From NCBI GenBank assembly GCA_965205545.1, contig OZ242170.1, positions 124,001 to 188,000 of the forward strand: a DNA stretch of 64,000 nucleotides, read 5' to 3'. Made by a program: the position numbers and the translations under genes. Below, one piece after another: positions 44,903 to 53,371 of the stretch. The notes under the pieces are model-generated. The model made no database searches. It was not told the DNA's origin and worked only from the letters and a program-made list of their open reading frames with translations. Each line of letters begins with the position of its first letter. The stretch's first letter is position 1. Source of the stretch: Bin55 sp965205545. GTDB taxonomy: Bacteria > Pseudomonadota > Gammaproteobacteria > Pseudomonadales > Azotimanducaceae.

Positions 44903-45295
44903 TCAAGCTAGCATCAAGCGTTCGCCCTTGGGTACTGGTATTGGACGTCCCAGTTCTTCTGCACGCTCAATCCAAAAATCCATTGCTTCCTTAACATTTT
45001 GCAATGCTGATTCCTGGTCATCGCCATGTGCCATGCACCCAGGTAACTCGGGTACGTCGGCGACAAAAACTTGGTCAGCATCACTCCAGTAGAGAATGAT
45101 TTCGTACTTGTGCATCAGTCGTCTCCAGTTTACGATTTCGAGCACACTTGGTTTACTGAACAAATGGTGGCTTCCACGCGTACGCTCCTCAAAACCCAGA
45201 TACAACAACAAGGACCGCATATCAACGAACCGAATGTTCGCGTCTGATCTTCCCTGCAGTACTGTTGCAAGAAGTCGATCATGCCGATTTGACAT
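44903..45295 (-). CDS. In-frame fusion of truncated HicA toxin and HicB antitoxin
   Basis: 130 residues. Residues 3-58 match the HicA-type toxin (RLLATVLQGRSDANI, RSLLLYLGFEERTRGSHHLF with the catalytic His in the GSHH motif) but stop after EIVNWRR; the C-terminal segment rich in K, P, Y and Q that closes intact members of this HicA type is missing. From Met61 (start 45115) the sequence is HicB (MHKYEIILYWSDADQVFVAD, VPELPGCMAHGDDQESALQN, KEAMDFWIERAEELGRPIP), complete to the end. GGAG lies before Met61, so HicB may also be made alone as a 70-residue protein at 44903-45115. An in-frame deletion probably removed the toxin's end and the stop codon. HicB normally represses the locus and neutralises HicA; here the toxin is likely inactive. 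Confidence 0.78.
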   Translation of the reverse strand: MSNRHDRLLATVLQGRSDANIRFVDMRSLLLYLGFEERTRGSHHLFSKPSVLEIVNWRRLMHKYEIILYWSDADQVFVADVPELPGCMAHGDDQESALQNVKEAMDFWIERAEELGRPIPVPKGERLMLA

Positions 45296-45477
45296 AGTTC
45301 CACACTTCTTTAAGAAAACATAGTCTGGGCTTGCGTGCCGTAGTTCAGACTCATTTCGATCAACTTACGAAGAACCACTCAGCACTACACTCGCTCACGA
45401 TGGTAAATCGAAAACGGTCGCGCCGTTGTCCTATCGCCGTGTTTCCGCCGCGCAATTGACAAACATCAGTTCCTCAG

Positions 45478-46110
45478 TCAGAAGTGGTATCTCAATCCAA
45501 TTGTGCTTGTGCTAACTGAACCTGTTCGAGATAGAAAATAGTTAGTGAACTCAAAACCTGCTGAGAATCGACGATTGAATCGCTTGTGCAATCCAATAGA
45601 TGCCATTGGCTTGATTTCGGAGAAGGATAGCTGTCGTTCGATCGAGCCAATCTGAACACGATTTTGAAACAATGCGTCTACAACACCAATTTTTGCTTCA
45701 ATCTCGTAGCCATTGCGCAGGGCAAACATGCGATTGGCAGACACGGACAGAAACCGGCTATCTACCTTCGCTGCAGGACTAAGAACCTCGCCTCCTCGCG
45801 TAGCTTCAAAACTCTCTCTCGGACCCAACTGAAGTTGAAGCTCACACGACCACTTTGACTGCGCCATTCGATAGCCCACGGCAAATCTCGGAGACAGGAT
45901 ATTGACTGTCTGGCTGTATGCATCTGTTCCATCTGGAATGTTGTGCACGGTAATCCCTGCATTTCGGCTAAAAGACGACTCTGCAAATGTGAAGAACCAC
46001 CGATGTGATTCAGAGTCACTCTTGCGTGTAGGTTTTTCCGGTTCGTCAGCAAGTGCAGTGCTGCACATAAAGAGTGTCGCAAGCACAGGTAATAGATGTT
46101 TCGGGGACAT
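45478..46110 (-). CDS. Exported protein, probable small outer-membrane beta-barrel
   Basis: 210 residues with a signal peptide (LLPVLATLFMCSTALA, cleaved before DEPEK). The mature part has alternating hydrophobic/polar strands (FAVGYRMAQSKWSCELQLQLG, SRFLSVSANRMFAL, GYEIEAKIGVVDALF) and ends STIGLRYHF, with the terminal aromatic residue favoured by the barrel-assembly machinery. These features suggest an eight-stranded barrel like OmpA/OmpW-type proteins, but no family is recognised. It stands alone with gene-poor DNA on both sides. Confidence 0.65.
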   Translation of the reverse strand: MSPKHLLPVLATLFMCSTALADEPEKPTRKSDSESHRWFFTFAESSFSRNAGITVHNIPDGTDAYSQTVNILSPRFAVGYRMAQSKWSCELQLQLGPRESFEATRGGEVLSPAAKVDSRFLSVSANRMFALRNGYEIEAKIGVVDALFQNRVQIGSIERQLSFSEIKPMASIGLHKRFNRRFSAGFEFTNYFLSRTGSVSTSTIGLRYHF

Positions 46111-46812
46111 TCTGACCTCTATGTGTTATTTCAATTTTCTCCAAATGACGCTTCGAAAGGTCTCTCCTACTTAGCTCTATAGACCCATGCAAATCGAGAG
46201 GGTTCTTCATAGTTGGACCGCAGCAATTTTTTTGGCTCTAGTGAGCCAGTCTGACGAGCTGCTAGGTATTCAACTTGCCTATGACGTCCACAGCGACGGA
46301 GTCAGCGATACAAGCAATTTGTATGTCCTGGGTACTGTCCCGAATAGTAGGGATTCAACCAACAAGTTGACTGTTTCAGTGTGGTTGCCTTAGTCGTTCT
46401 TCGCTAACTTGATGAACGTAGTTGCTCCCGGCAATCCCCTTGTCGGTGGCAGTTCGTGGATTCCTTCAATGTCTGCCGAAAGAGAAACACCTACGAAAAT
46501 TGCTTGAGGAAACAATAACGTGCCGACTCGCGTCACACTGATCCCTGATCCGTTCAATCGTGCCAAATTGTGTGTGTTTCGTTAGCGTTCGCTTTGCCGA
46601 GCTTTGGATTGGACTGAAATGAGAAGAATTGGCTAGGGACTCAACCGAGGGTTAGAGCGAACGTACCGACGATTGGAATTCATTCCTCTGGCGAAGCTGT
46701 GACCTTCCGTCGGTGCAATACCAACCGACAAAGGTACTGGAAGCGCAAAATCGGTAATCTCGCTTCAATGAAGTCGTCAAGCCATGAATTTCATTACTTC
46801 AATTCGAACTAG
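46111..46812. other. Gene-free stretch before the thioredoxin-fold cluster
   Basis: 702 bases in which no gene is supported. The longest open frame (46187-46393) encodes 68 residues with no recognisable motif or codon support. No clear terminator, tRNA or repeat was seen. Confidence 0.45.
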
Positions 46813-48666
46813 TTACTTGTTCATATTTTCTGACAAGAAGCCGGGGAGTTCATCGGTTGAGAGATCCTTACGGAGAATACAGCCTTGGTTGTCTATTAGA
46901 AAATTCTTGCCGAATCGGTCTCTACCGTAGACTGTCGCGATTGTGCCGACCGACGCGTCTTCGCTCAAGTCTCCCAAATTCAACCACGTGATGTCGTCCC
47001 TGTCGCTAGCAGTATCCCATGTAGACCAATCGGGTTGTAGAGAGATCGTAATTATTTGAAAGCCGAGTTCGCCATAAGCGGCCTGTAACTCTTTCAATTC
47101 TTCAAAGTTCCATCTTCCGTTGGGAGGTTCCCAGAACTGAACGTAGTTTAGGTTGCCCCGCTCAAACACATCGTAAATTGCAACTTCTTGGCGTTCTAAG
47201 TTCACGAGAGTTATTTGTGGTGCTTTCTGTCCTGGTACGAGAGATCGGTCGCTACGATACGATTCCAATCTTGCTACGGCGAACCTACGAGCTGGATTTA
47301 CCCTTCTTGTGACCGTTTCCTCATCGAGGACTGACGCTAGGTTGTCATACACGTTGACTCTTTCCTGCAGTGCATCTTCGAAGTTCTCTTCAAATCTAGA
47401 AGATCTAAGAGCTCCCAGTTCGAGAGCGAGCAACGAGTCCATTGGATCTTGACCATGTCGTGCAATGCGATTCAGTGCGTCGTCTCTAAGTTCCCACATT
47501 TTTCTGGCTAGTCGTTCATGTGTCGGTAGGTCGCTTGGGGAGGAATAATCAAGGTCATGTTCCAAATCCACTTTGGAAAGATCGACGTGCTCACACCCTT
47601 TTGCAGCCACAAACATAGTTGAGGACCGCGTAGCCAGTGGGGTCTGGGTAACTTCGTCGGTGTTTGTGACCGTGTTCGATCCACGGTTGATGGATTGGTC
47701 GGTTATTTGTACCTCTCGAGTCGCATAGTTCTCCATTGCTACATTGAAGGCTTCGGCTGTAGAGAGGAATGTATAGCTTTGTTGCCAGCTCTCAATAAGT
47801 CTCGTATGGCTGCCACCTTCAGCGGTAGCGAAGAAACCTCCCATTCCTCGTTCTGCGGAAGAACGCGTCCCCATTTGGTCCTTGGAAAACCACCCGGAGG
47901 GCATCGTGGCAATTGCTTGATTCGGGGAGCCCCTCGTATGAATCGAGATGCTCGCTCCCGGTTCGACGATGATTTCGGTCCAGAACGCGAAGTTCTCGCC
48001 GCGTAACTCCATTTCTACTACTCGCGGTTCAATAGCCTCTCCCTCATACACAAACGTTTCGCTCTCAATCATCAGCATTCCTAACTCTTCAAACTCCTCG
48101 TGTCCCCACGCGTTCAAATTTGTCGTCTGTAGGCGCATAGTTATGATTTTGGAATTTCTCATCTCGGGTGTCACTCTTCCCGAAATCGTGAACTTTGAGG
48201 GTGAATCGCTCAGGAGTAAAGCGTTTCCCTTTAGGATCAGGCGGTCTTCGAAGTACGGTAGGGAGTAATCTAACAATGCGAGCTTGATGTCCGAGCCCGG
48301 TTCTACTCTCGCAACCGCATTAAGTGTCGCTGAACTACCGCTGGCAAGAGCTGTAATTTCGATGCTCTCTTGAGAATCCACGTAGCTCTTGAAGACAACC
48401 TTTCCATTTTGAAACGCCTTGGAGGCTATTTCAACCTTTTCAACTTCCCCGTTAGCGTTGGATTGTTTACGGTACAACGTAATCGTCGATGTAGAAAGGT
48501 CAGGCGATTCCGATGCCAATTCGCTGTCCTGTGGTAGCTCTTCAGGACCAACAGCAATGTACTCCACAGAAACTGTGTATGTGTTAGAGGGTTGGTTGCT
48601 ACAGGAGGTCAAGATCAATGCAATGCTGACAACTACCAGTAAGCTTAGGGTGCTAGGGGTATTCAT
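46813..48666 (-). CDS. TlpA-like thioredoxin-fold lipoprotein without CxxC
   Basis: 617 residues. A lipobox ILTSC with Cys22 marks it as a lipoprotein. Two beta-rich repeats follow (VSVEYIAV..., then FTISGRVTPE...), reminiscent of DUF4369-type domains. SHTRLIESWQQSYTFLSTAE and QDPMDSLLALELGAL are helical parts shared with the paralogs at 53372, 58270 and 60213. The C-terminal thioredoxin-like domain starts at LVPGQKAPQITLVNLERQE and ends FLIDNQGCILRKDL. Where paralogs have WCAPC or WCGPC it reads FWEPPNGRW, so the redox pair is lost. Cys358 (GCEHV) and Cys596 (GCIL) are kept. A structural or binding role rather than dithiol exchange is inferred. It is divergent from the phosphatase gene. Confidence 0.75.
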   Translation of the reverse strand: MNTPSTLSLLVVVSIALILTSCSNQPSNTYTVSVEYIAVGPEELPQDSELASESPDLSTSTITLYRKQSNANGEVEKVEIASKAFQNGKVVFKSYVDSQESIEITALASGSSATLNAVARVEPGSDIKLALLDYSLPYFEDRLILKGNALLLSDSPSKFTISGRVTPEMRNSKIITMRLQTTNLNAWGHEEFEELGMLMIESETFVYEGEAIEPRVVEMELRGENFAFWTEIIVEPGASISIHTRGSPNQAIATMPSGWFSKDQMGTRSSAERGMGGFFATAEGGSHTRLIESWQQSYTFLSTAEAFNVAMENYATREVQITDQSINRGSNTVTNTDEVTQTPLATRSSTMFVAAKGCEHVDLSKVDLEHDLDYSSPSDLPTHERLARKMWELRDDALNRIARHGQDPMDSLLALELGALRSSRFEENFEDALQERVNVYDNLASVLDEETVTRRVNPARRFAVARLESYRSDRSLVPGQKAPQITLVNLERQEVAIYDVFERGNLNYVQFWEPPNGRWNFEELKELQAAYGELGFQIITISLQPDWSTWDTASDRDDITWLNLGDLSEDASVGTIATVYGRDRFGKNFLIDNQGCILRKDLSTDELPGFLSENMNK

Positions 48667-48884
48667 CTTCTCAGTTCACATCCAAGCAGTGTGATTTTAG
48701 TGGGGATGGTTCGTTGGTAATTGCATTGGACACACTCCCTCTCACTGCGGGATCGACCATTACTTCTAAGACATTGTTGCCTGGTCTTAAATGAGACCGG
48801 ATTACATCAGCACGCGGGTTGCTGCTCACGCAAACCCCACCAGATAACTGGTAAGATTGGAAAGCCACGAAATGGGAGAGACTA

Positions 48885-50357
48885 GTGAGCGGAATTAGTC
48901 GGAGATCGATGTTGAAGACAGGCGGGGCGTTCGTTATCGCATCTTCCTGCTTCCATAGACTTTGGGCTCGAGACTTGGCGCAATCGGATGCCCTGTCACC
49001 AGTGGTGGATTCGGTCACGGAACTACCGCTTCTGAAACTGCGGAAGGGGTTCACGTATAGATCTTTTTCTTGGGCTGGCGATACGATGGCAGACGGCTCA
49101 GCGACGCCAGGAAGGCATGATGGCATGGCTGCTTTCTCTAATGGCGACGAGCGTATGATTTTGTTACGCAATCACGAGCAAGTCGTTGGATCAAAGATTG
49201 GAGGAGAGAGTGTTCCCACCTATGACGATTTCGTGATTCCAGCTGGCACCGAGGGCGTACCGGATGGTTTTCCGGGGTTCGGAGGTGGCGTAACTGCGGT
49301 TTCTTATTCCCCAGATGCCACGCCCGTAACAGTGCCGCTACTTGCCGGCACGGCCAACAATTGCGCGGGAGGTCCCACGACTTGGGGAACGTGGTTGACC
49401 TGTGAAGAGATCGTCCTACGGACCAGCGGGGTTGGTGCCAAGGATCACGGTTATGTTTTCGAAGTTCCTATGGATGGTAGAGCTAGCGGTCGTCCCATCG
49501 TCGATATGGGTCTGTATCGGCACGAGGCGGCAGCTCTCGACCCTAAGACGGGCATCGTTTACCTGACTGAGGACAATAGTCGATACTCGGGTTTTTATCG
49601 TTTCTTGCCAAAGAATCGACAACGAAAATACGGCGCGTTGGAAGAAGGGGGTAGCCTTGAGATAATGCGTGTTCGGGGAACGCCGAACGCTGATCTACGA
49701 TCGCCATCCACGGGCGATTCATTTGAGGTCGAGTGGGTATCGGTAAAGGAACCTGACCATGATCCTGAAAGTTTCGATTCTGATGCGTTTGGTGGAGACG
49801 TTGTTGGCACCGGGAGGTCGGGTCCGTATATTCAAGGTGAAAATGCCGGTGCCGCGCGATTTGCAAGAGGCGAAGGTGCGTGGAGCCACGGCGATTCGAT
49901 CTATTGGGTGGACACCGCAGGAGGTGCGGCAGGTGCCGGTGTCATCTGGACATATAAGCCCACGGAATCTCGACTTAACGCGTTTTATGTCTCTCCTAGC
50001 GAAGCTGTTGCCGATGCGCCTGACAACATCACGATACACAACAATGGCCTGGTGCTTGCATGTGAAGACGGCGGCGGATTGATGACCGAGTCTGGCGAAG
50101 TCGCCAGGGGAACTCGGTTATTGGCGGTCAATAAACACGGACAATTGATCGAAGTGGGAGAAAACAACGTGATGATTGAGAAAGCAATGACTGACAGACC
50201 ATCGATCAATCCCGGCGACTACCGAAGGGTGGAGTGGGCTGGTGCTACATTTTCGCCCGACGGCACGACTCTATTTGTAAACATCCAAACTCCAGGCATT
50301 ACTTTTGCTATAACGGGACCCTGGGAGTCTTTAGCCGCTGAACAATCTCCGACTTAA
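48885..50357 (+). CDS. PhoX-like (DUF839) exported phosphatase
   Basis: 490 residues, GTG start with GGGAGAG four bases upstream. The N-terminus SRRSMLKTGGAFVIASSC is a twin-arginine signal (S-R-R-x-M-L-K, Met in place of the usual Phe). The mature protein has DUF839/PhoX features: LLRNHEQV, NCAGGPTTWGTWLTCEE, GRPIVDMGLYRHEAAALDP, YLTEDNSRYSGFYRFLP, and near the end DGTTLFVNIQTPG. PhoX enzymes are calcium/iron-dependent alkaline phosphatases acting in the periplasm on phosphate esters. Activity is inferred from family; several DUF839 proteins are uncharacterised. Its divergent neighbour is the CxxC-less TlpA-like lipoprotein. Confidence 0.85.
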   Translation: MSGISRRSMLKTGGAFVIASSCFHRLWARDLAQSDALSPVVDSVTELPLLKLRKGFTYRSFSWAGDTMADGSATPGRHDGMAAFSNGDERMILLRNHEQVVGSKIGGESVPTYDDFVIPAGTEGVPDGFPGFGGGVTAVSYSPDATPVTVPLLAGTANNCAGGPTTWGTWLTCEEIVLRTSGVGAKDHGYVFEVPMDGRASGRPIVDMGLYRHEAAALDPKTGIVYLTEDNSRYSGFYRFLPKNRQRKYGALEEGGSLEIMRVRGTPNADLRSPSTGDSFEVEWVSVKEPDHDPESFDSDAFGGDVVGTGRSGPYIQGENAGAARFARGEGAWSHGDSIYWVDTAGGAAGAGVIWTYKPTESRLNAFYVSPSEAVADAPDNITIHNNGLVLACEDGGGLMTESGEVARGTRLLAVNKHGQLIEVGENNVMIEKAMTDRPSINPGDYRRVEWAGATFSPDGTTLFVNIQTPGITFAITGPWESLAAEQSPT

Positions 50358-51066
50358 GGAACGTCACGCAGCCACGCACCGACACTAAGGTTTGGCTCCT
50401 TCCTTATGCAAACCAGGAGTATGCTCTCAGTATTGCTGTAGCACAATCAACGAGAGTTAGGTAGATGCGCTGAGGGCTTGGCCTGCGGAACAACTCGACG
50501 CCGAGTCTTGTATCTACACCTTCAGCCAAATGTTAGTGTGGACCGTATTCGTTGTTTTGTCGGTGCTGCAACTTACTCGAACGCCGAGTCTCCTAGCAAT
50601 TCGCCTCACTAGGTAGTTCGCTTGCTGACTCTCGAGTGCCGAAGCGATTTGAGTCGACAAAACCAAGCTCTGTATTGCTAACTGTACTTAGTCTAGTGGC
50701 TCTTTGAAGCAACAATGAGGGAACGATTAGTTGACCGTTAGAGCTGACGGTCTAGACGAGACTTTGCACCGTAACCACTGATAATTCGCCGCAGCAATCT
50801 CAAGGTTGCGGATTCGGTGGACTCGCCGGATCCTATTTGGTGGATACAAACGGATGCATTTTCCATGCTCATATTTTTCCCATCGAATGGGGACAGTTCC
50901 GAGAAACAAGATATGGGAAACAGGTTGAATCGCTAGAGAAGACCTTGAATCCAGTCGACTCTGAATTGATCGTCGAAAGAGAATGTTAGGGCGACTCAAT
51001 CACAGGGACGGTCACACGTGTGTCGCTAACCGTTTGCCGCGCCGCGTTACCACTTCTAGTTGGCAT
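50358..51066. other. Gene-free stretch
   Basis: 709 bases after the phosphatase gene. The open frames present (the longest about 90 codons at 50727-50999, minus strand) have no recognisable product, signal peptide or ribosome binding site. No RNA gene or repeat was seen. Confidence 0.45.
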
Positions 51067-52959
51067 TTAGTATTCGATAATCATAGGGCCGCTATCTAAT
51101 TTCTCGAGATCATCTTCAGTTAAGAACTCCTTTATGGAATCAATTTGGTCATCTGTAAGTGCTTTTCGAAATTGATTGAATGAAATGAGCGAATATACCG
51201 CACGCGACCTCAACTCTTCGCTTGGCAGTGCACCAAGCCTTTCTACCAGGTCGTCAGGCTGTGAGAATGCCCAAGTTTCGACTATCGAGCTTAAGTAATC
51301 TTCTTGTTCGGTGTCCTGCATTCGTTCAAGTAAACCGAGAGCTTGTTCGATTTCCCCGTCCCGAATTAGTTGAGAACCGACCCAGGTAAACGCAGCTTTC
51401 TTGGTTTCGCCTTCTCGAACTTTCGGCAGCATTTGGAGTGCACTCTGGACATCCGTATAAGCCAATTGGCCAATGACCGCGGCTTCCAAACCCTTCTCGT
51501 TAGGTTCAATAGGTCGCTTTAGCGCAATATCCATTGCTAAGCCGGGATCCTTCTTGACCAAATTGCCTAGTACGACATTCAGCAACTCCTGCTGAATGTT
51601 AAATACTTCTGGATCCGTGAGAACCCAATCAAGTGCAGCATATGCATCTTGGTTTGACCAATTCATGGCGATTGCATTGGCAATAGAAAGCTCCTTGTTA
51701 CCAAATTCAGACTTGGCAAAAAGTCCAGCAGCTTCTTCGGGTGACGACCGAGACAACGACACGACGGCATGTTCTCGTCCCAAATCCTTCACACTTTGTG
51801 GCAATCGATCTATATGACTCAGCAAATCATGCGGGTCCTTCCTACCCCACGTCCTAATCACGGAGTCCTGCAATTGGACGCGGAGAGCGTTTGATTCAAG
51901 GGTCGTTACAGCATCAAACGCTGCTTGAGGGTCGAACGTTGACCATGATTGGATGATTGAACGAACCAAAAAATCTCCCGTATCGAAGTCCAAGTTCAAG
52001 GAATTCTCGAACGTAGTTTGTGGATCATTCAGCGTAGTCTTGTGTAACGCAGTCGACAATACGGGAAACAGTATTTGCCAATCTGTAGTCATCGCGTAGA
52101 TTCGTTGGATTGCTTCAAGACCGTCTCTTTCGATCCACGATTCAGCGGCTTCAATAAACGTTGCAACTTGCGAGAGATCAGACTGTTCGTCGTTAGCAAG
52201 CTCTTCCCATTCCGTTTCAGGTGACGCGATCACTCTTTGCTCGATGTCTCGGGACAGCGATTCGAATTCGTAGTGTGTTAGACCCAGCTGGACAGCAATT
52301 TCGCGGTGATCTTGCTTCGGCAAGTCATCTCTCGCTTTCAGAATGCCACTAAGCGCAAGAAGCCTTTTGTTTCTATCAAGAGATCCTGCGTGGTAAATGG
52401 CTTTGTCCAAGTCCAGCAGCGACCATTCCTCAAATATCAACTCCACAAATCCTTCGTGATCAGCACTTGGGAAGCCTTCAACTTGGTCAAGGGCCAAGAT
52501 TGGGTTCAACGTAGTTAATCGATGCAGAATTTGCCGCGAGACAGTGTCTCGAAGACTCTTGCGTGAAATCTCCTGCGCTTTTCCAATTAAGCTCATCAAT
52601 TCCTGCTCATCGGACTGCAACAGCCGGAGGTGAAGTGCCGCATTGCGCTGGAATCCATTCTCGAATTTCGATAGATCTTGCAAGTCTTCTAAAGTTTCAA
52701 TCCTATCTGCTAAAGATTGAACGGTTTCCAATACCTCATTTCGCACAATCGATCTGTCTTCAGCGCGGTTTTCTTGCTCGAATGGGGTTGGTTCTTGGCT
52801 TTGCCCTCCACCTTCACACGCGCATAGTCCCAAGAGAATAATCAGGGTGCTAGCGACGACAGAATAGATTGTTAGGGAATTGGCTGAGGGACGACCCTGA
52901 CAATGAACCAATCGACGAGTTGAGAGTTTCGTCGCCGACAAGAAGCTCAACACATTCAC
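51067..52959 (-). CDS. Large helical-repeat lipoprotein of unknown function
   Basis: Up to 630 residues. The Shine-Dalgarno GGGGAGG actually favours the GTG at 52953 or TTG at 52950 over the first GTG at 52959. A hydrophobic stretch SVVASTLIILLGLCAC with a lipobox-like LCAC precedes an acidic linker. The rest is alpha-helical with repeating units that carry the pattern W..xDP..A (EEWSLLDLDKAIYHAG, QSWSTFDPQAAFDAVTTLE, RTWGRKDPHDLLSHIDRLP, MNWSNQDAYAALDWVL, ETWAFSQPDDLVERLGALP), spaced about 30-100 residues apart. This recalls HEAT- or TPR-like solenoids. No enzymatic motif is seen; a periplasmic scaffold is the inference. It is divergent from the TlpA-like gene at 53372. Confidence 0.68.
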   Translation of the reverse strand: MNVLSFLSATKLSTRRLVHCQGRPSANSLTIYSVVASTLIILLGLCACEGGGQSQEPTPFEQENRAEDRSIVRNEVLETVQSLADRIETLEDLQDLSKFENGFQRNAALHLRLLQSDEQELMSLIGKAQEISRKSLRDTVSRQILHRLTTLNPILALDQVEGFPSADHEGFVELIFEEWSLLDLDKAIYHAGSLDRNKRLLALSGILKARDDLPKQDHREIAVQLGLTHYEFESLSRDIEQRVIASPETEWEELANDEQSDLSQVATFIEAAESWIERDGLEAIQRIYAMTTDWQILFPVLSTALHKTTLNDPQTTFENSLNLDFDTGDFLVRSIIQSWSTFDPQAAFDAVTTLESNALRVQLQDSVIRTWGRKDPHDLLSHIDRLPQSVKDLGREHAVVSLSRSSPEEAAGLFAKSEFGNKELSIANAIAMNWSNQDAYAALDWVLTDPEVFNIQQELLNVVLGNLVKKDPGLAMDIALKRPIEPNEKGLEAAVIGQLAYTDVQSALQMLPKVREGETKKAAFTWVGSQLIRDGEIEQALGLLERMQDTEQEDYLSSIVETWAFSQPDDLVERLGALPSEELRSRAVYSLISFNQFRKALTDDQIDSIKEFLTEDDLEKLDSGPMIIEY

Positions 52960-53371
52960 CTCCCCGATGCGTCATTGATCTGGTGCGCCTAAGTAGATGC
53001 GCACTTGCGTCAATCCGTTACGAGTCAGAGTTGCATTGCTTCGCCTCAAAGCGAAACTATTGCCGTTTGGATGAGCGATTACACTCAGTGGATTCGTGTT
53101 ACTAGCTAAAACGTCGCACTCTAATCAACTATCTGCAAAAGAGAAGAGATTGAGCAGTTGCACTTTGATTGAACACGTCGATGTAACACTGACGGCATTG
53201 CTACAAATGTGCAATCGAAACCAAATAGATGCCTATGGCATCTATTAATGGAGCTTGACTACGATTGATCATCGTGGCTGATTGAGCAACAGGGGTGGTT
53301 TCAGCACTGTAGCGTATTTACAGTCGAGGCTTTCCTACTACAGCCGACAGGCGCGTCGAAGGAGTACGAGA
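52960..53371. other. Intergenic region with a palindrome
   Basis: 412 bases between the divergent starts at 52959 and 53372. It must hold the promoters for both genes. A perfect 10-bp inverted repeat lies at 53224-53246. No protein-coding frame in it is convincing, although an in-frame TTG at 53282 would extend the right-hand gene by 30 codons. Confidence 0.5.
53224..53246. promoter_or_regulatory. Palindrome upstream of TlpA-like gene, possible operator
   Basis: AATAGATGCC (53224-53233) and GGCATCTATT (53237-53246) are perfect complements around the spacer TAT. It lies about 126 bases before the preferred start of the next gene. Operator-like symmetry or a leader hairpin are both possible. 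No T-run follows. Confidence 0.45.

Noticed and set aside
45594..45610. Short palindrome CCAAT...ATTGG resembling the one at 53224
   Set aside because: It lies inside the coding sequence of the barrel-like gene and the shared word is likely coincidence.
46187..46393. 68-codon frame in the gap before the cluster
   Set aside because: Some hydrophobic residues near the start suggest a signal, but there is no ribosome binding site, no homology recognised, and codon choice is not distinctive.
50727..50999. 90-codon minus-strand frame after the phosphatase gene
   Set aside because: Basic low-information sequence, no signal or ribosome binding site; probably chance.
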